Shown here piece by piece: positions 1-12,000 of a DNA stretch of 60,000 nucleotides. Position 1 is the first letter of the stretch; every line of letters starts with the position of its first letter. Source of the stretch: Owenia fusiformis (Eukaryota; Annelida; Polychaeta; Sabellida; Oweniidae); NCBI GenBank assembly GCA_903813345.2, contig CAIIXF020000005.1, positions 12,343,375 through 12,403,374 on the forward strand, given 5' to 3'. Below the pieces are notes generated by a model that was not told the origin of the DNA, did not search any database, and saw only the letters and a list, made by a program, of their open reading frames with translations. Both the position numbers and the translations under genes were made by a program.

Positions 1-830
1 AAATCTGTCTAGCCTCCCTTTAAACTGATCTACACTGTCAGACATCACAATCATCTCAGGAAGGCTGTTCCAGTCATCAATAACCCTGTTGCTGAAGGAG
101 TTTCTTCACACAGTAGTGTTGCAGTGATGCTTGTATAGCTTCAAAGAATGCCCTCTGGTGGTAGTGGTAACCTTAGTAAAGAAGGAGCTTGGCTCTATTG
201 TGTCGATTCCATTCATGATTTTAAAGACTTGGATCATGTCGCCCCGTCTGCGTCTATATTGAAGTGAATGTAGTTTTAGCTCTTTCAGTCTTTTTTGGTA
301 GGGCTTATCCTTTATTCCAGGTATTAATTTAGTAGCTCGTCTTTGTATTTGCTCTATTTTTCTGTTATCGCCTAGGAATCTTGGATGCCAGATGCTATTA
401 CCGTAGTCTAGAATTGGTCGGATTATGGATTTATACAGTGGAATTATATTTTCCTTTATGTGTGTGAAACTCCTTTTAATAATACCTAGTTTACTATTGG
501 CTTTCTTAGCTACTTGACTAATATGTTGCTTAAACTTAAGTTCAGTGTCCATGATCACTCCTAAGTCCTTTTGTTCTGACACTGATTCAATGTCTTTACC
601 ATCAAGTTTATACTTATGGTTCGTATTCATATTCTTTCTGCCTAGGTTTAGCACTTTGCACTTTTTTTGATTGAATCTCATTTGCCATTTATTTGACCAG
701 TCTGTTAGAGTGTTTATATCTTGTTGGAGACTTAGCCGCTGTTCCTCAGTTTCACTTTCTCCGTATAGTTTAGTATCATCCGCAAAAATCTTTATCGAGT
801 TCCGGATCTTGTCTGGAGCATGTTTGATCA
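1..830 (-). pseudogene. Non-LTR retrotransposon reverse transcriptase, 3' fragment, broken
   Basis: Reading the minus strand from about 830 down to 1 gives the C-terminal half of a reverse transcriptase of the CR1/Jockey type. It begins just before the catalytic FADDTK block (the DD metal-binding pair), then shows LGV, the DYGNSIWHP block typical of this superfamily and the YRRRRGDMIQVFKI segment near the end of the RT region. An in-frame TGA (complement at 106-108) interrupts it; after the stop the same frame goes on with family-like residues (FSNRVIDDWNSLPE) and runs off the left edge. The N-terminal fingers, the endonuclease and the 5' part are missing, and similarity stops abruptly near 820-840, as expected for 5' truncation during target-primed insertion. 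The first residues of the open frame (about 830-894) look like flanking DNA. This is a dead copy. The exact clade is uncertain. Confidence 0.85.
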
Positions 831-894
831 ATGTCGAAATATTTCTCTGACAAGGGCTGAAGCAAATGCTGAAATCTGATTGGTCAAACATCAA

Positions 895-3020
895 TAATCA
901 TATGCCATATTGGATTTACTCGCGCTCATGATTTTTGCTGTGTTTCGCTTGGTTTGATGGCTGTAAACTGAGATGTAGAGGACAGGGGGTGAGGGAGACA
1001 ATGTCGCCCATGTAAGTAATTGTCTGACTAAGAAAGAGCTACACTGAGTTTTCCGACATGGACGACATTGCCGCCTTGTCCTTTATTCGTAAGACTCTCA
1101 GTGTATCCCAGTGCCCTAGAAAAAATAGATTGATTGTATGTTTTTATTTTAGTTTTTGTTCTATATAGATAGCAAGAGAGTTCTGGCAAGCTTAAATGAC
1201 CTTGACATTGTCACTGGACGAAATTTGACATCAGGATAAAAACTGGCATGATGCAAAACATGTGTTAGAGGTCCAATAATGCTCCAGGTTTTTACCCGAT
1301 GAGTGTAGTCCAGCGAGAATGCCCCATAGATCTCAAATCTGCCAAAATAACTTAAATTTCCTATTTAGTTATAACCTTCAACTGATTGATATAATTCTTG
1401 TGATCTCCTGCTTGACAATGAGAGGTAGATATGTGACATCCCCAAGAGTTCGACTTCTGGCATCCCGTTACATACCTTCTCAAAATTTAGATCACCTAAA
1501 TTTTTAAAATAAACTCTGACAGAAGCCTTTGTAAATAAAGCTTACTTTATGTAAGTGGTTTCTAGCCTTTTACTTTTATATCTCTTCATGCATAATGTAT
1601 GTGTTAAAACAATTTTCAGAGGCATATAGATAAGGGGACCTGTCATTTAGAGATCCACTTCCAGAATAGTCATATTTTATCCATTAGCAGGATGACTTGA
1701 TGTTCATGGATACCTTTTCTGTATAATTATGATTTGGTAGTTCGGGGCATTCCTTGCCCACTGAAATATCAGACCTCAATACATTGTTGAACTTTAATTC
1801 AAACCCCAATCGTCTGTGTTAATTGGTATGTTAGTTTTTTAGAGTTGAATTTCTGTCAAGATGGCAGTTAAAACAGAATTTACTGAAGTGTTTTAATGCA
1901 TTGTCACTTCAGGAATTTTATGGAAATGGTGAAACATCGAAAAGGATTCCTTTAATTCTGTATTGAATTGTGTATCGTCACCTCCGGGCTATCAGTACCA
2001 TACCACCAAATGATCTGGATTGTGGTTTTGATAGAAATTCATTCAGTTTTGTTCGGTTATTTTCAGTGAATTTCCAGATATCAGTTGCTTTTGCAACCTT
2101 TCGTGTTACCTTTCTTTCCTTCTCTCTTCAAATAAGTCCATCTTATTAACAACCTTTTAGCATTCCATCGTCATATTTTTCAGAATTACAAAAAAAATTT
2201 CCATTTTAGAAAGCAACAAGGGGGAGGGTGTATGAGATGTCCGCAAAAATGTGACAAACATTCCAAGGAATTTAATACTCAATGTTGACAGAACTTAACT
2301 ATGGAGACAATAACACCCCACTCCTGTCTCCTAACTATCCTAATTATATGATATCGATCATCTGTATCGGTCCATTGCTTCATTGAAAATAAATGAATAC
2401 ATGTAGAAAACACATATACTTAGGAAGTGTATGATTGAGCATAGCCCCAGGGAAAGTACATGTAGTAAGTAGTAAGCTTATAATAAAGCTACCTACTACT
2501 CTAGTCTACTTTTCCAAAGCTTATGTCATCAAGACTGAACCATTGAATTTAAGAGTCAGTTTCTATTCTAAGTTAATAGTTGGGATTACTTCTTATTGAT
2601 ATAAGCACCTTTTATAAAGAAAGTTATCTTTATGTTCCTACCAATACTATTACCAGTATAGGTCAGTTTGACATTTGTTATCTACGGGGATATGTTTTTC
2701 CAATTAGTGTTGTTTTTAAGAAACAGTTTACATAAACATGGACATTCAAGTGTTTCATTAGAATTTCTGATAGCAGGCAAAACAAATGTAACGACCTGAA
2801 GGTAGGATGAGTAGAAATTATGATTTTAACGGGAAATGGTTGTAAAATTTAAAAAAAAGAATTATTTTGAAAAAGAACAGCCAGAGAAAAATTTCTGTTT
2901 CCTGTTGCTAATCTTTTTTCTTTATTTCAGGTTAATACATTTAAATACACAATGCATAGACAGCCAAAGTTAAGACCCCAATATTCCTTGTCTCATCATT
3001 TTCTTTTTTTTTGCTTACAG
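895..3020. other. Region upstream of first recognised receptor exon; no gene seen
   Basis: AT-rich DNA with no convincing coding exon. I looked here for a signal-peptide exon ending in phase 0 before a GT donor, which would join the exon at 3021, and found none that I would defend. The short open frame at 1319-1507 has no recognisable features. Confidence 0.5.
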
Positions 3021-3063
3021 GGTGCAGCACCTAATATAACCTGCACAAGCAGACAGGGCAGAG
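3021..3063 (+). CDS. IL17RD: Receptor exon A (first recognised)
   Basis: A pyrimidine-rich acceptor ending TTGCTTACAG precedes it and GTAAGT follows. It reads GAAPNITCTSRQGR and leaves one base, so phase 1 matches the next exon. It starts in phase 0 and contains an N-glycosylation sequon (NIT). It would lie directly after the signal peptide, whose exon is not seen. Confidence 0.7.
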
Positions 3064-6000
3064 GTAAGTAAAAATCTAAAAATTAAGGAAAGGGGTTATC
3101 TGGAAAAGATAACCAATATGAAGTATTCAAATTATTACAAAAAATGTTTTGTTGATAACTGGCTAACTATTATCTAAATATTATGGATGAGTAAGTACAT
3201 GTATTAGAGATCATACCACCCCAAGAATCAATTATCTGACAAAGGTTCAGTATCCTATAATCACTGTTCCACAGCTGGATGACTCTAACTGCAGTTAGCT
3301 TCATTCAAGATGGTTGCCGAAATTATTTCGTTTTCGATAAACCTCCTATTTCAGCTAAACTAAGTTGAATCTGGATTCAAAATATTTCGCCATGTAGATT
3401 AATAAAGCTACAATGGTAAATAACTATAAATGAATGCTCAAACAACTGCGATATTGGAGAATTTTATAGAAAGTGGCTCCACTTAGAATGACTCTAACTG
3501 AAGTTGATGATGACATAATGATGACGTAGATCATCAACTTCAGTTAGAGTCATTCTATGTGAAGCCGTTTTCTTTAAAATTCTTTAATATTCAGGGTGTT
3601 TGGGCATTCATTTGTGGTTGAATACAATCATAGTTTTATTAATTTGCATGGCAAAAGTTTTGAAAACAAGATTCAATTTAGTTTAGCTAAAATCAGAGGT
3701 TTATCGAAAACGAGAGAATCTCGGCAACCATCTTGAACGAAGCTAACTGCAGTTAGAGTCATCCTGCTGTAGAAAATTGATAATGGACATTAGGTTTTGT
3801 GGTGATGTTTTAGGCAGGTAGTAACTCCCAAATATTTCTTCAATTAAACCCCTTCAGTTTGTAGTCAGGTGAAATCAAACCACAGAACATGTTTAAGAAA
3901 CCTCATTTTGCCTAAATGTAAATGTCATATATTCAAGTTTAATTTTGTTTATGAGATAAATGTACAAAGAAAGCGGTTTTATCTGATAGCTCCAGTATGT
4001 ATATTGATATGAGAGATATCTTATTGAAATAAATCAGACGAAAATTGGAGGTCAATATGAATAAACTTGGTGCCACTTTTCATGTTTATTTTACATGCTT
4101 TGCCACTCAAAGTGATTGAGAGGTACATATACAATGTAAGCTGAATATACCTGTGTTGATTTTTGTGTTATTATTTGTGCAAATTTCCTAGAAATATATA
4201 TCCTGGTTCAATATCTGTTTTGTAAAGGATAAACTGTACTCCTTTTAATGTGCAAGGAATGTAATAGAGATCAAATAGCTCCTCGCTTGGAACATGCTGA
4301 AACAGTGACAATTGAAATATAATACAGTAAAACCTATATATCCAAACACCTGGCTAATCTAAACACCTCCTAATCTGAACACTTTTTGGGTCCCTTTTTT
4401 TCCTCCCATGTTAAAAAACTTTAAATGTGAACACCTGCTAATTTGAACAACGAACACTCAGCGGTCATATATTTGAAAATTAAAAAGTAACCTGTCTAAT
4501 CTGAAGATTTTATAAAATATCACATGTTTCATACAGTTCAAATATTTAAGATTTATGTAGACCAAAGAGCAGGGGTTATATCATTGAATACTCCCCACAG
4601 GGCTAGGCACAAACATTTTCGAGAGCTTTTGTGCCTAGCCCTAAGGGGTGTATTCGACAATATTACACCTGCTCTGAGGTATGTATTACGATTCAAACAT
4701 GAACACTAACCAAAATGATTCAAATATTCATTATGGTTCACAATTACTACGGCCCGTTGTTATAACGTCACACATTACTCGTATTACCAGGGGTGTTGTT
4801 CGGGAATATACCCCGGGTGAAATGTTGACTTTTTTCACAGTTTATAGAAGGCCTGAATACAGTCATGTTGAATTTTTATTAATCACTGATTTATTATGAT
4901 ATCTAAACTTTTGGAAAAAACATTGAATGTTCTCAATTATATCTGTTTTTCAAAATGATTAATGAATCATTTGAATCAGATGTTCATATTATTAAAATGC
5001 CATAAAGCAGTGTAGTCAAATGAACTATGAAAATTGATTGGGAATGTGTTCACATTTCTCAAAAATCTAAAATATCTCACGAATGCTACCTCAAAATATG
5101 AACATCCACTAATCAGGTCTTGAGCTAAGGGCTGGTCCACTGGTCATTGCCAGGTTACTTTTGAAATGGACCAGCTGATTTTTGCAGTAGGTATAGGAAA
5201 ATAACATGGCAACTGGTTCAAATCCTCCTCCTAATCCAAACACTTTTAGCCTGGTGGCATTCAAACACTTTTAGTCAGTTCCAATGGCATTCGGATTAGT
5301 CAGGTTTTACTGTATACTCAACTCTAATTTGATAATCCTTAGCTGTTCTGATAAGACCATTTTAAAAGTAAATGGTAATGTCCATGCTAATAGTCCTCGA
5401 TTCATGTAAAAAATGTTAGAAAGGAGGCTATGCATCCTTAATTGAGATATATGTACAGCTAAACCTATATTTCTAAACACCTCTCAAATCGGTATACCTT
5501 TTGAACACTTTTCAGTTCAATTTTTAATCTACCATAGATAACCATGTAAAGGAACCTTGAAATATGAAAACCTGCTAATCCGAACACATATGAGATAGGT
5601 GTTACTATGCATAATGTCCATATTGATCATGATGAGGGTTATACATGAACGTCTTCTATGTATTCTTTTCAAAACACAGACATCACATCACACGCTAATT
5701 TTGTCACTCAATTAATTTTTTTCTTTTGAATATGTGTCATCATGGATCCATGTTTTTTTTAAAAAGCTTTAGAATTTCATCTTTTATTTGCTGAATGGTT
5801 TAGGCAAGCTACGCAAATGTGATGTATTTTTTTACATGGATAAGTATAGTACCTAGCTTCTTCTAAATATATATTATATGTATGTGTGTACATATTTTAT
5901 CCAACTTAAAAAGTTTAAGAAGGATTAAAAATGCAATCCAAATACAATATTATACAATTTATTCTGTACAGACAGATGATTGATTATGTGTATACAGTCA

Positions 6001-9000
6001 TGTTTACATGCTAGAAGACTCCCAATGCAGCCCTTGAAGAAAAAGTTTGATATACGTCTTCATAGTGTTAATATTTTTTATGTCACCACCGAAAGGTTGA
6101 TGTCCAGCATTCAGCGATTGATGTTTGTAACAAATTCTTGCAACTTCCAATATCTTATCAAATACTGTTTAGACTGATTTCAAATTGTTACTGCCAACAT
6201 ATATGAACATGCTTAGTTCCAATACATTTAGCCAATATCTGTTACCATGGCAACATGTTGAAGGTCCAAATGTATTTTTTCAATTTGCTTCAAATTGAAT
6301 AAATCCTTTTTCAAAATCATCTACAAGTTCTCAGAAGTTTGAGTTCATCTATGAAGCTCAGCGGTAGCGTGTGTACCAATTACGCAATGAATGGGTCTTA
6401 GATTTTATTCCTGGTTCAGGCATGACTAACAGGGGTTACCTTTTTCTAAGGCCACTATATCGTGACCTTCGTATGTGATGTGAGTTATGTCGCTGTATAC
6501 TGCTCATGTCGTATTCATAAAATTTGAAATCAAATGTTCGTCATTTTTCCACATCACAATTTGAATTGCAAGTTTTGGTCTTATTACCTCACCAAACATT
6601 GCAAAACACACATGAAGTGATCAATGTATTAGTTCACATCTTCTGGATCGCTAACTTTACAGCCACATTACTAATGTCAGACGTTAATGACATTTCGTCC
6701 AGTTTTCGAATATCGCCATTTCTTGCAGCCGTTTGTTTTAATTTTAGACGAAATCATGCAATATCTCATCAATGAGCCCAGCCAGTTCCATTTCAATTCA
6801 AGAAATATTAACACAACGGTTTTTAGAATATCACTTTTTATTGAACCCCGGCTAGAAATTTAACAATAGTTCACAGTGTTCCAGATGACTTCTTGCCAAG
6901 AATTGGCCAGAGACTCGAGTCCAGTGTTGGTAGGTGTTCACCACAGAGAGGGTAATTTATACAGAAGTCAGTAGAGTATGTATGTAGGAAGAATGTCCAC
7001 TAGAGACAGGTGTTCACTAAGACAGGTTTTACTGTATTGTTGCACTATTTGCTTTTAGAATGTTCCAATACGCAATGGCCCTCTGTAGGACAAACTCAGG
7101 AAGTGTTACCATCCCTAGAAGGTGTCACTCTGGAAGATCGTCTCAACAATTCCACCAATACCACATACAAGTCACTTAAACTCACTTGGTCCATCCCTTC
7201 ATCAGGTGAGTATATGAGAATGAATTGATGAAAACACAGAATACCATGTCTTAGGGCTGATGTGATGGCAAATTATGTATTATTATGGATCAGATCCATG
7301 ACCCCTTGCTATGTCTGGAGTTACAAGGCTGACTGAGTTTTCCACATAAACATTGAATATACAGCATTGCACCTGTGTCTTACACTGCCCCCAGGATTCC
7401 GTGTTTGCAGAGCGCGGACGGAATTTGCCTCTGCCCGCGGAATTGCAGAATCAACTATTTTGGTCAATTTCCGCGGAATTTTCCGCAGAATCCATATATT
7501 TTCCAAAAGTTTAAAAAGTCAGTCTTACCTGTAACAATTTGACACGTTTTCAGTCAAATCCCTTGCAGAAATAACCCAAATTATGCGAAGTGAAAATTCT
7601 AAACGCCATCGTTTGATTTCTGCCGTTAGATGGCAGCATGTATGTAGTGACTGACTACCTGACTATCACGATATTTTCCCGTTTACTGGTTCGAAAACCA
7701 TTAGTTTTTCTTTCGGTTCTCGTCAGAAAGTTAAACAAAGACATAAATTAATAACAGTTATTTATATTATATAAAAAAATGCCGCGAATATCCGCGGAAT
7801 TTCTGCAGAATTAGCCCTTTCTTCTTGCAGAATTCACTAATTTCACTTGCAGAATTGAGCATTTTAACTTGCAGAAAACTGGGGGGAGTGGTCTTACATG
7901 CCTCTAGACCCTTTATATTATGAGAATACATTTATATTGCACATATTCTTTTTTCAGTTTTGCAAGAAAAAATGATTTGGTAGTGCAAAATGCCAATTTC
8001 TTAGTTTGGATTCATTGCCAGAAACCTTCATTTTATGATTTCAAATAAAGTCTATTGTAACCATGGATATAGATGTCATAGTAACTACCATTTCAATAAT
8101 TTACATTGTATCATAAAAAACAACTATTTTATCAAAATGATAGGGAGTTTAGGCCCCCCACAATCATGTTCACTTCTCATAGTTTTCTTCAAGTTGATAT
8201 GATGAACTCTGAAAGTCGAATTAGTGTTTTTTTTAGGGAAAATGCAATTTCCATGAGAATTCTATAGAATTTCATGCATTTTTTCATGAAAATTGAGGCA
8301 GATGTGAACAAAACTGAATGGATGATATGGGTACATATAGTCATTGAGGCATGCTGACATCAAGCAAGAAACAACTAATGACACATACTGACATCAAGCA
8401 AGAAACAACAACAATTACAACATGGCTGATTTATTTGGCATTTTATTTTTGGCAATTTTCTATTTGAACGAGATTCTGCAATTCTGCGTCTGGAGGTCAG
8501 TTCCATTCTGTACTCCATGGGGCATACAGAATCTCAGCAGTGCATGTTAATGTTAATAACTTAATATGCATGGATCTAGCATAAATATATCTTCTAGTCT
8601 GCTTGTGCTACCTTCCCTTTTTCTCTTTTAATGTCTGCTATAAGTAGGTGACCTATATATATTTATCAAAAATCATTTTCTATATGCCTACAAATTTAAT
8701 TTTGAGCATTGCTACAGTAGTTTAATTCTGTTTCTGAGAACAATTCAAGATGAAGATCATCCACATCATCAAACTAAAAATAACTTTTACTCTCCCACAC
8801 AGTTTCAGATTTTGATTGACAGCTCTCCATATTTGGAACATGAAATTGATGGCTTGTGTTAAAATTCCAAGGTCAAGCTGATCTGGTCACTCTCTAAGAC
8901 AATTTAGAAACAAATTTTTTATAGAAATTGATCAATTCTATCTTTGAATTTCTCAATCAAAACATATTTATGGAAAAATTGACCTTTCAAACCATTCTTG

Positions 9001-12000
9001 TCGATCTAATATCAGTTTAAGGAGGAGGCTTTAATGATGATTATTTTTGGTTGAAAAGGGGATTTTGCAGTGTTTTGTAAGACTGTTTTGTCAAAGAATT
9101 TCTTAAAAAAGTGCAGTGTCTTTATGCTTGACAAGTTCAGGGATTTTGTGTGCTTGGTGGAATAATCAGTTTTACCAAATGAGGAATCATTGATTTAATG
9201 TTTATGTCATAAAATGAAGCATTTTTGATGAATATTAGAACTTGAAAATGACATGATATCACCAGTCCAATTTAGGCTCTCTCACCTATTTTGATATTTT
9301 AGTGAGACACCTTGTTTTAGCACCTTTTTTGAAATTTAATTATTAGGTTTACAATGTTACCTAAAAGAGAGCTAATCAGTCATCACATCATCAGTGCTAC
9401 TATATATGAAATCATTTATCTTCAAAACTCTTTTCATTTCTTTTGATTAACAATTTGATCTGAGCTTGATGGGTTTACTTCTTTTTTGTACAAACTTTGT
9501 GAAGTCCATCCATCCATTTGAATGTTTTTTAAGCATGAAGGTTTGACTTCCTTAATGCACTGTCTCAATTGAAATGGTTGTGTTGATTGTTCTGTCATTT
9601 CGAGCCAGGGTGAAGTGTGAATTGATTATGATGATATTTGTGTGATTTATCAAATCAATGATAGCTCTGTTTTGACTGAATTCTTGTTACAAATTTGAGT
9701 CTTGCTTTAAACCCTTGTGATCCCCTACATACCTGATCTAATGAAGGGGATGGGTCCTAGCATTAGACAATAAAATTCATGTAAATTTTAATTGCAGCTT
9801 TAACATCAACCAAGGGTTTCTATGTAGAGTGGGCACAGGGCCAGTCCAAGATGTTCAACTGTGCTACTCTGGACTTCAGGGATTCCCAACTCGTTAATAA
9901 TGTAAGTAATAAGAGCGACACTTGAAGCCACCTTTTGGACGATTGGTCAACTGTTGTCGCATGTGTCACATTACCTGTAAATCTCTGAACTCTTTAAGCC
10001 AATCAGGACATCTCTTTCCTCAAGTGTAATGATTTCTATAACATTCCTTAGACGTCCTATTGTACAAAAGACTCAATTACTCTGACATTTGTATTCTTTC
10101 CCAAGATGGCTGCCCTCTGATCAGCCTCGTGGTGTCACATGACTCAGTGACGACATATAATACAATGCAGTAGTAAGCATTTAATGGTACAATTTCCATA
10201 TATTTGTTTGAATAAATGATGCCTGCTCTTATATTGACTTTTCAATGAACCCATCAGAAATTATATATAAATGGCAGAAAATCAGATTCTCATTGAAGAT
10301 TAGAAAGAACTTTCATTTTGAAAGAAATCTGTTATCTTTTTTCCTGAAATTTTTGAACAGTAAATAATATTTGAATTTTGGTGCTCTTGTTCTTCTAGAT
10401 GCAGTTTTCATACAGTTGTTTTCCCCGTGTCTTGCCTGGTGAATGTTTCATCGTCAAGGTGACGTCCATGCCTCTCAGGTTTACCGCAACATATAACATC
10501 ACACTTCCGGATGATCTAAATAGTATAGGTAAGATTTTGCTGTAAAATCGTCAGCTCAGAACACACTTGGTGTATCTGAAAAATTTTAAGTTTTGAGTTA
10601 AGCACAGATTCTGAATGAGGAGACCATGAGGATTGCAATGGTAAGGTTCATTTTAATGTATCTATCCCCTTTATTGAGATTATCAGTGCACTTTTAGGTT
10701 ATCTGCATATTCTGAAATAAAAATCTGGAGTACACTTAGTTTATCTAATTATACATTCTTCATCCAATCAAAATGCACAAATAAGGTCACATGCTCAAGA
10801 TGGTTTGCAGATACACTAAAGGTTCACTAAATTGTGGCATTCAATATATACATTATTTTCATTGTAGAGCTGCCTGCTTCCTACTTCATGGTTACAAGGG
10901 ATAGTATTATCCTTTGTAAATAAATGGTGACAAACATTCATTTCAGGGTTGATAGACCTACCAAACAATGTTTTACTAAATAGCCTACAATAATTTAATT
11001 GGTTAGACTTATGCCTCTGTAAAGTACATTTGACGTTCCATAAACTAGTTCACAGCACAAGCAGTTTTTGGAAGATATTTCCTGGAATAAACATCAATAT
11101 GGCACATGAACTATGCAATTCTGAAACACAGCATTGCTCTTCAAGACTTCATTATGCCATGCCATAGTCCATAATACATTGCCAGGAAATTTTGAAATGT
11201 GCAATTCCTTCGTAGTGCCAGACTGAAAAATTTAAAATGTTCTTCAGTATAACAGAGATTTCAATATCATGTTACAAATATACTGAAACAAAAGAAATCA
11301 GATATACATGTAAGAAAGAAGACACACACAAGAAATATCTAAGCACTAGTGCCAAGGGAAAGGAGCAAAAGTTGTAATGGAACTTAGCAAGAAAAAGCAA
11401 ACTCTAAGTGCATACATATACCAGTCTAGAGAAACAAACCCCATATAGCCCAAACCATGATTTAAGGTGAAAAGAAACAATGTCTAATACCCCCTTTCCC
11501 CCACCGTTCGAGAACCGATATCACAATCCTAGACCAGAACATCAAGGGACATTTAATTCATACTGGAGTCATTACAATACATGTTGAAGAAAAAATTAGA
11601 AATTGATAGCCAATACTCATGACCTCAAAAATAGTTGTAGATACGCAAGTACTCATACAAGATAGAGCATTCAGTCTCAAATGATGTGTGGTAGATAAAA
11701 TCCAGTCTCCAAGTCCATAGGCGTTTCAAAGGGTCAACATCCATTCACAAAAGCCGTCGCCATAATCAATAAAACACAATAATTCACAATGGTCATCAGG
11801 AGAAAACTATGGCTGGTTTCGATCCTTATTTCTCAACCATTAATGCCATAGCCGGGATCCACCTCAAATTTAGACGAGCAGGTGTTTTATCAACGAATAC
11901 AGACCGCAGGGCTAAGCACAAACTTTTTCTTCTGAACGACCAAAGGGAGTGATGGGTTCGAAGGCTTTTGTGCCCAGCCCTAAAGTCTGTATTCGTCAAT

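Noticed and set aside
2692-2795. Possible signal-peptide exon starting ATGTTTTTCCAATTAGTG
   Set aside because: Hydrophobic start, but the frame meets TGA right before the only donor-like GTAGGA, so it cannot join the exon at 3021.
5210-5235. Box-B-like GGTTCAAATCC suggesting a tRNA
   Set aside because: No matching box A or cloverleaf upstream; it lies within the pogo-like element.
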